DNA of 64,000 nt from Sphingopyxis sp. HIX (lineage in GTDB: Bacteria; Pseudomonadota; Alphaproteobacteria; Sphingomonadales; Sphingomonadaceae), in contig NZ_LNSB01000001.1 in NCBI RefSeq assembly GCF_001468285.1, positions 62,001 to 126,000 on the forward strand. The letters run 5' to 3'. The translations under genes and the position numbers were made by a program. Below are positions 9,847 through 18,871 of the stretch, one piece after another; position 1 is the first letter of the stretch; each line of letters starts with the position of its first letter. The notes under the pieces were generated by a model, which did not search any database, was not told where the DNA came from, and worked only from the letters and a program-made list of their open reading frames with translations.

Positions 9847-10174
9847 GCCGACAATGCGACGCCCGAATGCCGATCTAAGTTCGAGACTGGCAATGGGAGA
9901 CAGTCAGTGGCTCGCCCGACGCCCACGCACGCTACAGCGTCCTTTGGATTGTCGATCATTGGTGCGAGCCGGAGGGGCACGAATTATCCCCGCGCGCCCT
10001 CTCACCTCCACGCCGTAGATACGGCTGCGATTGCATCCAGGTCGGTTTCGGGAATGAGAGGTCCTAGCTCGAATTGCGTTCTGCCACCCGGATCGCGCCG
10101 ATCAGCCGGGTGTTCGCGCATCCGACCCATCCACTTAGCTTTTGGTGCTGATCGCTTTCGAGCCGACCTCGACG
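9847..10174. other. Gap without a supported gene
   Basis: About 330 bases. One open frame on the plus strand (9907-10290) overlaps the antisense XRE gene, has no ribosome binding site and an amino-acid mix typical of random frames. I see no RNA gene or repeat here. Confidence 0.5.
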
Positions 10175-10396
10175 CTAATCAGCTTCGTCAACCATCCGCA
10201 ATAGATCGACGGGTGCCGCGCCGAGTGGTCCACTCAACTCATGGAGAGTCAGGACGGTGGGGTTACGGCGGCCTCGCTCCAAGCCGCTGATGTATTGCTG
10301 GCTGACGCCTGTTGCGTCCGCAGCCTGCTCCTGTGTCAGCCCCTTAGACAGCCGGAGCCGTCTGAAATTGAGTCCGACCTGAAGGCGCACGTCCAT
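10175..10396 (-). CDS. XRE-family helix-turn-helix regulator (HipB/Cro-like)
   Basis: The 73-residue protein is almost entirely a Cro/C1-type DNA-binding domain: 'NFRRLRLSKGLTQEQAADAT' forms the first helices and 'GVSQQYISGLERGRRNPT' the recognition helix region. I chose the ATG at 10396; an upstream TTG at 10435 would add 13 unrelated residues. It is divergent from the zinc-ribbon gene at 10516. Two inverted repeats lie just upstream of its start (10403-10420 and 10421-10436) and could be operators for autoregulation. Known: single-domain XRE proteins often control defence or mobile-element genes. Inferred: a local repressor; its targets are not shown. Confidence 0.8.
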   Translation of the reverse strand: MDVRLQVGLNFRRLRLSKGLTQEQAADATGVSQQYISGLERGRRNPTVLTLHELSGPLGAAPVDLLRMVDEAD

Positions 10397-10402
10397 GGCG
10401 CA

Positions 10403-10442
10403 CCCCTGCCGCAGCAGGGGGTTGAAATTTATCAACTATAAT
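10403..10442. promoter_or_regulatory. Candidate operator/promoter between the XRE gene and 10516 gene
   Basis: Two adjacent inverted repeats are visible: CCCCTGC/GCAGGGG (10403-10409 with 10414-10420) and GTTGA/TCAAC (10421-10425 with 10432-10436). A TATAAT follows at 10437-10442 on the plus strand. The position just upstream of the XRE start and the symmetric arms fit binding by a dimeric XRE repressor. Confidence 0.35.
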
Positions 10443-10515
10443 ATGTAACGGTGCCCCACGTTCGTTGCCCCTTCGCCCTCGGAAAAGGGGGCATTCACAT
10501 CGCGGGGTAGTTTCA

Positions 10516-11121
10516 ATGGTGGAAAATTGTCCGGCTTGTGGTGCGTCAGCAGTCGCCGCCGATGAAGCTTGCCAGCGCTGCGGCCAACGATTTGGACTGT
10601 CCACCGATCTTTCGCGTGGTGTCGGCGGGGACAGCGCTGCTCGTGCGCTGGGCGTCTTTGGGGGAATTGCTCTGCCGTTCTTCGGCGTCATCTTTCTTCT
10701 CAGCCAGTGCGATCGCTCAAGTGCATCTCTGGATGAACCGGCGGTTGCTCCGGTCAGTATGGATGACGATCTTAAGGTCGCGAAGGATCGCCTCGATCAC
10801 GCCGTTGACGCTTGTAAAAATGGCGCTAGCGGCGGCGACCCGACCGGAAAATACGCCCTAGCGGAAGTCGATATCGCAATGGCCGACAACATCGACAATG
10901 TTTCCCCTGAGCAGGAATGGCGGATCAGAAAGTCCATCGGAGCGGAGATGGGGCTGGCGCCGTCGGAAGTGGATGGCTGGAAGGATATCTACCGAGGTCG
11001 CGCTGAACAGGCTCGAAGGCTGCTCAAGGAGCGCGACGACGCCCTTCAGCGGACGCGAGTTGAATTATGCCAGGCCATCCCCGCGCTACGAGAGAAATAT
11101 GAAAGCCTAGGCGGACGGTAG
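10516..11121 (+). CDS. Zinc-ribbon membrane protein of unknown function
   Basis: The 201-residue product starts with a zinc-ribbon made of CPACG and CQRCG within its first 25 residues. One hydrophobic segment follows (ALGVFGGIALPFFGVIFLL, about residues 45-65), then a polar helical domain of about 130 residues with no recognised family. The start chosen is the ATG at 10516, because it places the zinc-ribbon directly at the N-terminus; the frame is open further upstream. The topology suggests a cytoplasmic zinc-ribbon, a membrane anchor and a periplasmic domain. The base composition resembles the surrounding accessory DNA. The role is unknown. Confidence 0.65.
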   Translation: MVENCPACGASAVAADEACQRCGQRFGLSTDLSRGVGGDSAARALGVFGGIALPFFGVIFLLSQCDRSSASLDEPAVAPVSMDDDLKVAKDRLDHAVDACKNGASGGDPTGKYALAEVDIAMADNIDNVSPEQEWRIRKSIGAEMGLAPSEVDGWKDIYRGRAEQARRLLKERDDALQRTRVELCQAIPALREKYESLGGR

Positions 11122-11137
11122 CGTCGCCTAGTATCCT

Positions 11138-11185
11138 CCTGCAGATATATACTTGCTTGATGGCAAGCAAGTATATATCTGCAGG
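11138..11185. promoter_or_regulatory. Perfect 22-bp inverted repeat containing a TetR-type operator
   Basis: Arms 11138-11159 and 11164-11185 are perfect complements around a 4-base loop (ATGG). The inner 22 bp (11151-11172, starting ACTTGCTTGA) are 18/22 identical to 16219-16240 upstream of the TonB receptor and next to the TetR gene. It lies between the previous stop (11121) and the first hydrolase start (11207), so a repressor bound here would block that operon. A terminator hairpin is less likely because no T-run follows. Confidence 0.65.
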
Positions 11186-11206
11186 CTGGGTTGCGGGAGA
11201 GAACAA

Positions 11207-12640
11207 TTGGATCGCCGGATGTTCGGGCAATATATTGGTGCGACGGCGGCGACCGCTTTGGCACTCCGCGCACTCCCCGTTGAGGCGGCCTCCCAAACAG
11301 CGTTTGAAGGGCCGATCGTCGGCGGAGTGCGTGACCGGATTTTCGGGGCGTATGCCTACGATCTTGCGGCACATGGCTATGTCGAGGAAGAATATTTCTT
11401 ATCCGGCATGGCGGAATCCTACGCCCCGGATGGCGACCTTGGACCGGACGGCGCCTGGACGGTCCGGCCCTATCGATCATCGGGTTTCAAAACTCGGGTC
11501 GTTATCCAGCGCCCGCGCGATCCTGCGCGTTTCAACGGCACGCTCATTTGCGAATGGACCAACGTGTCGGCGGGCTTTGAAGTCTCGTCGGCGGTGAACC
11601 AGCAGTTCTGGAAAGACGGCTATGCTTATGCCGCCATCTCGGCGCAGCGCATGGGTCTTGAAGGGACGAAAGAACGCCCGCTCGGCGTCAAGCAATGGGA
11701 TGCCGAGCGCTACGGATCGCTGGCAATCGAGGGCGATAGCTTCTCCTACGACATCTTCTCGCAGGTTGCCCGCTCACTTGGGCCGAAACGCGCGACGCGC
11801 GGCTTGGACCCGATGGGCGGACTTGCGGTGAAGCGCCTCTTCGCGCTTGGCGAATCGCAATCGGCGGCGCGGCTTCTGTCCTATGTCAACGCGGTGCACC
11901 GGCTCGCCAATGTCTTTGATGCCTTCATGATCGTCGTTGCTGTCGGGCGCTCGACCGAGTTCGGCGACTTTGTCTACGATCCGGCGAAGACGCTCGACGA
12001 GAACAATAATATCCGCCGCGCGCGGACGGTGCAGACGCATGTGCGCACCGACCAGAAGGTGCCGGTGCTGATCGTCAATTCAGAGACCGAAACGCCATAT
12101 TTCGTCGCGAGCCGCCAGCCCGACACCGAGTGGTATCGCTTCTGGGAGGTCGCGGGCGCGACCCATGCGTCGGCGATCGGGGGCGGGCGGCGACCTGACA
12201 TCTCGGCGCGCGACGGGGTGCCGAACATGGCGGCCCGCTGGCCGAAGATGGTCGATCTTTTTCCGATCCTCGAAGCGGCCGCGGTGGGTCTCGACCGCTG
12301 GTTGTCGGGCGGCGCATCGCTCGGTCGCTTCGACCGGATCGAAGTTTCGGGCGATAAGAATGCTCCCGTTATCGACGACTTCGGCAATGCGAAGGGCGGC
12401 GTCCGCCTGCCCGAAATCATGGTGCCCGCGGCGCGATATGTCACGCAGACGAACGACGCCGCCGGGCGGCTCGAGCCTTTCGACGCAGCGACGCTGAAGG
12501 CGATCTACCGAGACGACGCTGATTATGCGGCGCGGATCGCAGCGGTGGCCGACTGGGCGCTGGAGGCGGGGCTGATCCTGCCGCGCCACCGCGACCATTA
12601 TGTCGCCAAATCCGCCGGCGGCCCGACCCCCTTCTATTGA
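11207..12640 (+). CDS. Tat-exported alpha/beta hydrolase (Abhydrolase_10-type), copy 1
   Basis: The 477-residue protein belongs to the large 'alpha/beta hydrolase domain-containing' secreted family. I chose the TTG at 11207: GGGAGA (11195-11200) sits 6 bases upstream, and this start yields MDRRMFGQYIG, a twin-arginine signal. Starting at the ATG at 11219 would remove the arginine pair. The nucleophile elbow is GESQS with Ser about residue 217. A histidine in 'GATHASA' probably completes the triad. It is the first gene of a three-paralogue operon behind the inverted-repeat operator. Inferred: an exported esterase that cleaves an ester substrate before uptake. The natural substrate is unknown. 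Confidence 0.8.
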   Translation: MDRRMFGQYIGATAATALALRALPVEAASQTAFEGPIVGGVRDRIFGAYAYDLAAHGYVEEEYFLSGMAESYAPDGDLGPDGAWTVRPYRSSGFKTRVVIQRPRDPARFNGTLICEWTNVSAGFEVSSAVNQQFWKDGYAYAAISAQRMGLEGTKERPLGVKQWDAERYGSLAIEGDSFSYDIFSQVARSLGPKRATRGLDPMGGLAVKRLFALGESQSAARLLSYVNAVHRLANVFDAFMIVVAVGRSTEFGDFVYDPAKTLDENNNIRRARTVQTHVRTDQKVPVLIVNSETETPYFVASRQPDTEWYRFWEVAGATHASAIGGGRRPDISARDGVPNMAARWPKMVDLFPILEAAAVGLDRWLSGGASLGRFDRIEVSGDKNAPVIDDFGNAKGGVRLPEIMVPAARYVTQTNDAAGRLEPFDAATLKAIYRDDADYAARIAAVADWALEAGLILPRHRDHYVAKSAGGPTPFY

Positions 12641-12654
12641 TCGACAAGGAGCGG

Positions 12655-14079
12655 ATGATGCGGATGAGCAGACGCAGTTTTGCCGCGACGGCGCTAGTGG
12701 GGGCGGCGCTCGGCGCGATGGGGGTCGGCGCCCGCGCGGCGGAATACGCGGGCGCCGGGCTTCGCCTGATGCCCGTGGTGGGACGCGGCCGGATATTCGG
12801 CACGACGCTGACCGACCTCGCCGCGCGAGGCTATGTCGAGGAGGAATATCTGCTGAGCGGCGAGGCTGAGCGCTATGGCGTCGCGGGCGTGCTGAACCCC
12901 GACGGCAAATGGACTCTGACACCCGGCGAGCGGCGCCCCTATGTGACGCGCCTCTATGTGCGGCGGCCGAAGGATCCGAAGCAGTTCAACGGCACGATCC
13001 TCGTCGAATGGCTGAACGTCAGCCTCGGCTTCGACGTTGGCTTTCTCGACGGCGACGGGCTCTACGACGGCTTCGCCTATGTCGGGGTGACGCCGCAATA
13101 TGGCGGCGTGATCGGCGAGGGTGACATGCCGCAGGGGCTGAAGAGTTGGGACGCTGAGCGCTATGCCATGCTCGTTCATCCCGGCGACGACTGGTCCTAC
13201 GACATCTTCACCCAGGCCGGGCGGGCGCTGCGCGCCAATAGTGCGCGCGGGCATCCGCTCCACGGCTTCAGGGTGAAAAAGCTGATTGGCGCAGGACTGT
13301 CGCAATCGGGCAGTCGCATCCTCGCCTATGCGAACGGCGTCCAGCCGCTCGCGCGGACCTATGACGCGCTGATGCCGATGCTTTGCGCGGGCGCGGCGGC
13401 GCCGTTTGAGGGCGGCGCGGCGCCGGGTGTCGCCGCGGCGCGGGCGCGGCCGTTGTTTACGCGGGTGCGCGACGATCTCTCCGTTCCCGCGATGCAGCTC
13501 AACACCGAGTTCGAGGCTCCATTCTTCCGTCCGAACCGCCAGCCCGACACGCCCTCCTATCGCAGCTGGGAAGTCGCGGGAGCGTCGCACGGTCCCGCCG
13601 AGCTGCTCAAGATCATCCACGGCAAGGAGGATCGCGACGGCGTCGGCAGCCGCTGGCACGCCTTCGATGCGGCGAGCAATGTGTCGTGGCAGCCGACCTC
13701 CGACGCCGCGATCCATCACGTCCATCGCTGGCTCGCCGGCGGTCCGCCGCCGCCCGCACAGCCGCCTATCGCCTTCGAGGCCGACGGCAAGACGATCTCG
13801 CGCGACGCGCATGGCAATGCGATGGGCGGGGTGCGACTCCCCGAGCTTCAAGTTCCGATCGCGAGCTACAGAGGGCAAGGGACGAAGCATTTCCTCGCGG
13901 GCGAAACGCATCCCTTCGCAACTGACGAACTGAAGCGGCTCTACCCGAACCACATGGACTACGTCGACCGCGTCACCACTGCCGCCAATGCCGCGCTCGC
14001 GGCAGGCGTCATCCTGCCTGCGCGCGCGGAGGAATATGCCGCGCAGGCGCGCGCCGCCGACATTCCGCCGACCAATTGA
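12655..14079 (+). CDS. Tat-exported alpha/beta hydrolase, copy 2
   Basis: This 474-residue paralogue of the genes on either side shares the shape signatures YVEEEYLLSG near the N-terminus, the mid-region WSYDIFTQAGRAL and the C-terminal 'NAMGGVRLPE'. The signal is MSRRSFAATALVG, a twin-arginine motif. The nucleophile elbow reads GLSQS (Ser about 216) where copies 1 and 3 have GESQS. The start was placed at the ATG pair 12655/12658, just downstream of AAGGAG (12646-12651). The gap to copy 1 is 14 bases, so it lies in the same operon. Divergence between copies is large, arguing for different substrates rather than recent duplication. Confidence 0.8.
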   Translation: MMRMSRRSFAATALVGAALGAMGVGARAAEYAGAGLRLMPVVGRGRIFGTTLTDLAARGYVEEEYLLSGEAERYGVAGVLNPDGKWTLTPGERRPYVTRLYVRRPKDPKQFNGTILVEWLNVSLGFDVGFLDGDGLYDGFAYVGVTPQYGGVIGEGDMPQGLKSWDAERYAMLVHPGDDWSYDIFTQAGRALRANSARGHPLHGFRVKKLIGAGLSQSGSRILAYANGVQPLARTYDALMPMLCAGAAAPFEGGAAPGVAAARARPLFTRVRDDLSVPAMQLNTEFEAPFFRPNRQPDTPSYRSWEVAGASHGPAELLKIIHGKEDRDGVGSRWHAFDAASNVSWQPTSDAAIHHVHRWLAGGPPPPAQPPIAFEADGKTISRDAHGNAMGGVRLPELQVPIASYRGQGTKHFLAGETHPFATDELKRLYPNHMDYVDRVTTAANAALAAGVILPARAEEYAAQARAADIPPTN

Positions 14080-14097
14080 TCATTCGGAGATGAAGAC

Positions 14098-15540
14098 ATG
14101 CTGTCACGCCGAGAATTTGCCCTGACCGCGGCCGCCGCTGGAACTGTCGCCCTTACCGCGACCGCCGCCGCTGCGAAATCGCCCGCCGTGACGAAAATCG
14201 AAGGCCCTGTTTCAGGTGGCAAGCGCGGCCAAATTTACGGCGCCTTCTATGGCGATATGGTGGCGCACGGCTATGTTGAGGAGGAGTATTTCGTCTCGGG
14301 CACGGCGCAGAGCTTCAAGCCGGTCGGCGAATTGACGAAGGATGGGCGGTGGAAGGTCGCCCCCGATGCCCGCGCCGCATACAAGACGCGCGTCATCGTT
14401 CACCGCCCCAAGGACCCCGCGAGGTTCAACGGCGTCGTAATGGCAGAATGGACTAACGTTTCAACCTTCAGCGATCTCAACAATGCGGTAAACCAGAGCT
14501 TCTGGCAAAGCGGCTATGTCTATGTCGCGATCTCGGCGCAGCGCGTCGGGATCGAGGGGCTCGACAGCGTGCCGACCGCCGGGCTGAAGGCGTGGGACAG
14601 AGATCGCTACGGCGGCCTCGTCCATCCGGGCGACGCCTTTTCCTATGATATCTTCACCCAGGTGGCGCAGGCGCTGGTCTCGGCGAAGGGACGGAGCGGC
14701 CCAGATCCGCTCGCCGGACTCAACGCCAGGCATGTCATCGCGACCGGCGAGTCGCAGTCGGCGGCGCGGCTCGCGACCTATATCAACGCGGTGCATCCGC
14801 TCGCGCAATTCTTCTCAGCCTTCATCCCCTGCGTGCTCGTCGGCGGCGGCAGCGAGCTGGCGAACCCCGAGATCATTCCGGGCGAGAGCGCGGCCGACTA
14901 CAACAAGCGCTTCTTCGCGCGCATCGTCGAGACGGTGATCCGCGATGACCTCGACGTGCCGATCCTGGTCATGTTGTCGGAAACCGAAGCGCGCATGCAC
15001 CGCGTGCCGCCGCAGGCGGATGCCGCGAAGCTGCGCCTTTGGGAGCTGGCGTGCAGCGTCCATGGCTCGGCGTGCGATACCGGCTATCGCGCGAGCGTCG
15101 CGGAGCGCGACGGGATCAAGGATTCGGTCGGCGGCTCGGACGCGCGGATGGTGCGCTTTATGCCGACGATGGCGGCCGCGGGGCTCGCGCTCGTCCGCTG
15201 GAAGGAGGGCGGTGCGCCGCTCGCGAGGCATCCGCGACTGCTGCGCGGCGCGACGCTCCGCGATATCGTCACCGACGTCCACGGCAATGCGCTCGGCGGC
15301 GTGCGCCTGCCCGAGGTCGAGGCACCGACGGCGATGTTTGACACCAAGACGTCGCCCGCGCGCGGCGGGCGTAAGCCGCTCGCCGAAGACGCGCTGCGGC
15401 GGCTCTACCCGACCGACGAGGCTTATAGGGACGCAGTCCGCGCCGCGGTCGACGGCGCTTTGCTTGGCGACCTGATCCTGCCCTATCGCGCCGAGGAATA
15501 TCTCGCCGAGGCTGCGAAAGGCCCGGTCGCGGCGGGTTAG
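14098..15540 (+). CDS. Tat-exported alpha/beta hydrolase, copy 3
   Basis: The 480-residue third paralogue begins MLSRREFALTAAAAG, a twin-arginine signal, with GGAG 9 bases before the ATG. It carries the family marker YVEEEYFVSG and the elbow GESQS with nucleophile Ser near residue 219; the candidate His lies in 'CSVHGSA'. It is closer to copy 1 than to copy 2, for example RFNGVVMAEWTNVS against RFNGTLICEWTNVS. It ends 4 bases inside the convergent TetR gene. Like its neighbours it probably acts in the periplasm on a substrate brought in by the adjacent TonB receptor. Confidence 0.8.
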   Translation: MLSRREFALTAAAAGTVALTATAAAAKSPAVTKIEGPVSGGKRGQIYGAFYGDMVAHGYVEEEYFVSGTAQSFKPVGELTKDGRWKVAPDARAAYKTRVIVHRPKDPARFNGVVMAEWTNVSTFSDLNNAVNQSFWQSGYVYVAISAQRVGIEGLDSVPTAGLKAWDRDRYGGLVHPGDAFSYDIFTQVAQALVSAKGRSGPDPLAGLNARHVIATGESQSAARLATYINAVHPLAQFFSAFIPCVLVGGGSELANPEIIPGESAADYNKRFFARIVETVIRDDLDVPILVMLSETEARMHRVPPQADAAKLRLWELACSVHGSACDTGYRASVAERDGIKDSVGGSDARMVRFMPTMAAAGLALVRWKEGGAPLARHPRLLRGATLRDIVTDVHGNALGGVRLPEVEAPTAMFDTKTSPARGGRKPLAEDALRRLYPTDEAYRDAVRAAVDGALLGDLILPYRAEEYLAEAAKGPVAAG

Positions 15541-16130
15541 GGTTTCAGCCGCTCGGCGACCTGCGTCAGATAACCGTCGAGGATGCTGACCAGGTCGAGC
15601 GCGGGGTCGGTGAAATGGACCAGCGCCGACCCGCGGCGGAACAGCAGCAGCGCCTGCGCCTCGACCTCGACGTCGATGTCGCTGCGCACGTCGCCACGCG
15701 CAATCGCCTCGCGCAGGCTGTCGGCGATGCGCGAGACTGTCGCCTGGTTGTAGCGCGCCATGATCTTTGCGAGTTCGGGGTCGAACATCGCGCCGAGGAA
15801 GAGCGCATAAAGCGCGCGCGTGCGAAAGGAATCGGCGCCTTCCGCGGCCAGCGCACGCCCCCAGCGCGCGCGCATCGATTCGATGCCGGGTTCGGCGTCG
15901 GGGTCGGTGATCGCGGCGAGCGAGTCGCGCGTGATATGCTCGACGACGCGCGCGAGCAGCGCTTCCTTGGTCTCGAAATAATGGCCCGGCAGGCTGCGGC
16001 TGTATCCTGCCTCGTGCCCGACCTCGGCGAGGGTGAAGCCGTTCGCGCCCTTTTCGGCGATCAGCTTGACCGCTGCCGCGAGCAACCGGCTTTCGGACTC
16101 CTGCCGCCGTTCTTCCTGCGTGCGCCGCAC
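15537..16130 (-). CDS. TetR-family repressor of the hydrolase/receptor cluster
   Basis: The 197-residue protein has an N-terminal TetR DNA-binding domain (residues about 5-55: 'RLLAAAVKLIAEKGANGFTL' and 'VGHEAGYSRSLPGHYFETK') and a ligand-binding C-terminal domain. The start is a GTG at 16130 with AGGGGG upstream. It is convergent with hydrolase copy 3 and divergent from the TonB receptor. The same operator-like sequence occurs in that divergent promoter (16219-16240) and before the hydrolase operon (11151-11172). Inferred: it represses both units and itself until a substrate-derived ligand binds. Confidence 0.85.
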   Translation of the reverse strand: MRRTQEERRQESESRLLAAAVKLIAEKGANGFTLAEVGHEAGYSRSLPGHYFETKEALLARVVEHITRDSLAAITDPDAEPGIESMRARWGRALAAEGADSFRTRALYALFLGAMFDPELAKIMARYNQATVSRIADSLREAIARGDVRSDIDVEVEAQALLLFRRGSALVHFTDPALDLVSILDGYLTQVAERLKP

Positions 16131-16196
16131 CCAACCCCCTGAATCATTGTCCCGAAAACGACCCGTCTATGGGCCTTGGCAGGGGCCTAGGCAAGC

Positions 16197-16240
16197 ATTG
16201 GCTGGCTGGACAGCAAAAACTTGCTTGACAGCCAGCCAGT
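16197..16240. promoter_or_regulatory. Tandem operator-like elements in the TetR/receptor promoter
   Basis: 16219-16240 (ACTTGCTTGA at its left end) matches the inner palindrome upstream of the hydrolase operon at 18 of 22 positions. The directly adjoining 16197-16218 matches the reverse complement of the same element at about 16 of 22 positions. TGGCTGGCTG and CAGCCAGCCA form an inverted repeat across the pair. The site sits 66 bases from the TetR start and 60 from the receptor start, suitable for controlling both. Confidence 0.6.
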
Positions 16241-16299
16241 AAATTGCGAGTTCCAAAATTGACACATGCTCAACTTTGAACGAGCAGGGAGGGAGAGGG

Positions 16300-18822
16300 A
16301 TGACTGGGAAGCAGGACGGCGCCCGCGGCGCATGCAATTTTCGGGCGGCCTTGCTGGCCGCGGCCGGCCTGGCGGCCCTGATGCCGGCAGCGGCGTTCGC
16401 GCAGGCTACGCCGCCTGCCGACGAAGAGCAGGCCGCCAGTGACGCCGATCCGACGATGATCATCGTCACCGCGCAGCGCCGCGAGGAATCGATCCTCGAA
16501 ACGCCGGTCGCGGTCAGTGTCGCTTCGGGCGAAATGCTGCGCGAGAAGGATGTCAGCACCGCGCCCGACCTGATCAAGGTGACTCCCGGCCTCACCGCGC
16601 AGCTCGGCGCCAACCAGTCGCGCCGCACTTCGCGCTTCGCAATCCGCGGGCAGGGCACGACCGGCCTTGCCGGTGTCGCAACCTATTTCGCCGAAGTGCC
16701 CGACATCGGCACGCCCTTTTATGACCTGCAGAATGTTCAGGTGCTCAAGGGGCCGGTCGGCACGCTGTTCGGCCGCGTCACCACCGGCGGCGCGATCCTC
16801 TTCACGCCGCAGATGCCGGGCGACGAGTTCGAGGGCTATGGCAATTTCAAGGTGGGCCAATATGGCCGCCGCGACCTCGAGTTCGGGGTTACCGTGCCGG
16901 TTGCGCCTGACCTCTTGACCGTCCGCCTCGCGGGGCAGTTCCTCAAGAGTAGCGGCTTTTCGCGTAACCTCTACAACGACAGCCGGCAGGACGGCCGCGA
17001 CGGCCAATCCTATCGCGCCATCGTCAAGTTCACCCCTGCCGACTGGCTGACCAACACGACGATCCTCGTCGCCGACTATGTCGAAGACCCGACGCGCTCG
17101 GGTGTCGCGACGATTGCGCGCCAGTTCAACTCGGGCAGCGCCGCGCTCAATCGCGGCAACACCCAGCGCATCGCGCCGATCATCGCGCAGCTGAACGGTA
17201 TTGCCTGCCCCGGCAATATCTGCCCGACCTGGCTCGAATATGCGCAGGGTCAGGTGGTGGCGGCAGCAGGCCGTTCGCCCTATGTCGTGAACGAAAACAA
17301 TGTCAATTACGGCAATCCGAACTCGCGCCAGCTCGGGCTGATCAACACCACGGTGGTCGAACTCAGCCCCGATATCTCGATCAAGAATATCTTCAGCCGC
17401 CAGCGCACCAAGGGGCAGGGGCCGACGTCGGTTAATATCGACGGCCTCGGCCTGCCGATGCTCGAACAGATCAACGCGACGCGCGGGCCGAGCGACGGGC
17501 TGACCGAGGAACTGCAGCTGCAGGGCAGCCTGTTCGACGACCTTATCGAGTTCACGACCGGCGGCTATTATGAGAAGAACTGGACGCCCTTCTATCTTGG
17601 TGGCTCCAACGTTTTCTACGGCGGCTATATCGCGCAGTCGACAACCGCGGCGGGCTGCGGCGCGCTCGGCGCGCGCGCTGACGCGGGACCCGACGGCGCC
17701 TTCTATTGCTGGACCGGCGCTCAGACGACGGTGAGCCGGACGCGCGGCATCGACAAGGCGCTCTACGGCCAAGCGACGATCAACATCACCGACCAATTCT
17801 CGCTGACCGGCGGCTATCGTTATACGTGGAGCAGCCGCAAGTCGGCGTCGCAGACGATCTCGTCGCTCTCGCCGCTGCTCGTCAATGGCACGATCGCGTC
17901 GCAGATGTTGACGATGAATGGCGCGCCGCCGTTCCTCGTCCCCGGCTCGCGGATCCGGTCGATCCCCGGCGAGACCTATTTCACGGTGAAGTCAGAGAAA
18001 GGGACCTATACGCTCGCCGCGCAATATCAGTTCTCGAAAGACTTCATGGTCTATGCCACGACGCGCAGCGGCTATAATCCGGGCGGCCGCAACAGCCGCT
18101 TCGCGCCGGGGTTTGAATTCTATGCGCCCGAGACGGTGACCGACTACGAGATCGGCACCAAGATCGGCTGGCATTCGGGCGATCTGCGGGGCCTCGTCTC
18201 GTTCGACATCTTCCGCGACAATTACAACAATGCCCAGCGCAGTGTGACCCAGCCGGTCAATGGCACGCCGACGGTGTTCCTCGCGAATGTCGCCAAGGCG
18301 CGAATTCAGGGCTTCGATTTCGATGCCAACGTCAATTATGGCTGGTTCAATCTCGGCGCCTTCGTGACGCTGACCGACGGCAAATATCGCGAATATCCGA
18401 ACGGCGGCAATTTTCCGCAATATCCGGTCGCAACCTTCCCCGACCTTACCTTCTTCAACCTTGCGGGCATCTCGAAATGGGTGTGGGGCATCCGGCCGAC
18501 GATCAACTTCGGCAAGATGGGCGGCGATATCCCGGACATATCGCTGTCGGGCAATATCTACCACCGCGGCACCTTCTATTCGAGCGAGCCCAACACCGAT
18601 ATCGAGGCGCAGCGCACGATCCCGGCAAACACCCAGCTCGACCTCCGGCTCGACTGGCGCAACATCGCCGACACCAATTTCAGCGCCGCCTTCGCGGTGA
18701 CCAACGTCACCAACTTCAACGGCAAGGTCGGCGGCAACGAACTGCGAGCGACGAACGGCATCAATATCGATGTCTATGCGCCGCCGCGTCAGTGGTATCT
18801 CGAACTCAATTATCAATTCTGA
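16300..18822 (+). CDS. TonB-dependent outer-membrane receptor
   Basis: The 840-residue protein has an N-terminal signal peptide ending near 'AAAFAQA', a plug domain starting at IIVTAQRREES, and a long beta-barrel ending in an aromatic C-terminus (LELNYQF), the outer-membrane insertion signal. The ATG at 16300 was chosen over an upstream in-frame TTG at 16276 because GGGAGGGAG lies directly before it. It belongs to the large group of sphingomonad receptors related to iron-siderophore receptors but used for organic compounds. Given the hydrolases and the carboxylesterase around it, it probably imports an ester-containing or hydrophobic substrate using the proton-motive force through TonB-ExbBD. 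It is under the putative TetR operators. Confidence 0.9.
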   Translation: MTGKQDGARGACNFRAALLAAAGLAALMPAAAFAQATPPADEEQAASDADPTMIIVTAQRREESILETPVAVSVASGEMLREKDVSTAPDLIKVTPGLTAQLGANQSRRTSRFAIRGQGTTGLAGVATYFAEVPDIGTPFYDLQNVQVLKGPVGTLFGRVTTGGAILFTPQMPGDEFEGYGNFKVGQYGRRDLEFGVTVPVAPDLLTVRLAGQFLKSSGFSRNLYNDSRQDGRDGQSYRAIVKFTPADWLTNTTILVADYVEDPTRSGVATIARQFNSGSAALNRGNTQRIAPIIAQLNGIACPGNICPTWLEYAQGQVVAAAGRSPYVVNENNVNYGNPNSRQLGLINTTVVELSPDISIKNIFSRQRTKGQGPTSVNIDGLGLPMLEQINATRGPSDGLTEELQLQGSLFDDLIEFTTGGYYEKNWTPFYLGGSNVFYGGYIAQSTTAAGCGALGARADAGPDGAFYCWTGAQTTVSRTRGIDKALYGQATINITDQFSLTGGYRYTWSSRKSASQTISSLSPLLVNGTIASQMLTMNGAPPFLVPGSRIRSIPGETYFTVKSEKGTYTLAAQYQFSKDFMVYATTRSGYNPGGRNSRFAPGFEFYAPETVTDYEIGTKIGWHSGDLRGLVSFDIFRDNYNNAQRSVTQPVNGTPTVFLANVAKARIQGFDFDANVNYGWFNLGAFVTLTDGKYREYPNGGNFPQYPVATFPDLTFFNLAGISKWVWGIRPTINFGKMGGDIPDISLSGNIYHRGTFYSSEPNTDIEAQRTIPANTQLDLRLDWRNIADTNFSAAFAVTNVTNFNGKVGGNELRATNGINIDVYAPPRQWYLELNYQF

Positions 18823-18871
18823 GCGATCGAATACCGGCAACCTGGCGGTGCCGGTCGATGGGGAGGCGTCC

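Noticed and set aside
9907..10290. A 127-residue frame on the plus strand
   Set aside because: It overlaps the XRE gene on the other strand, has no ribosome binding site and looks random in composition.
11138..11185. The inverted repeat read as a terminator for the 10516 gene
   Set aside because: It is perfect, lacks a T-run, and its inner part recurs at another promoter, so an operator fits better.
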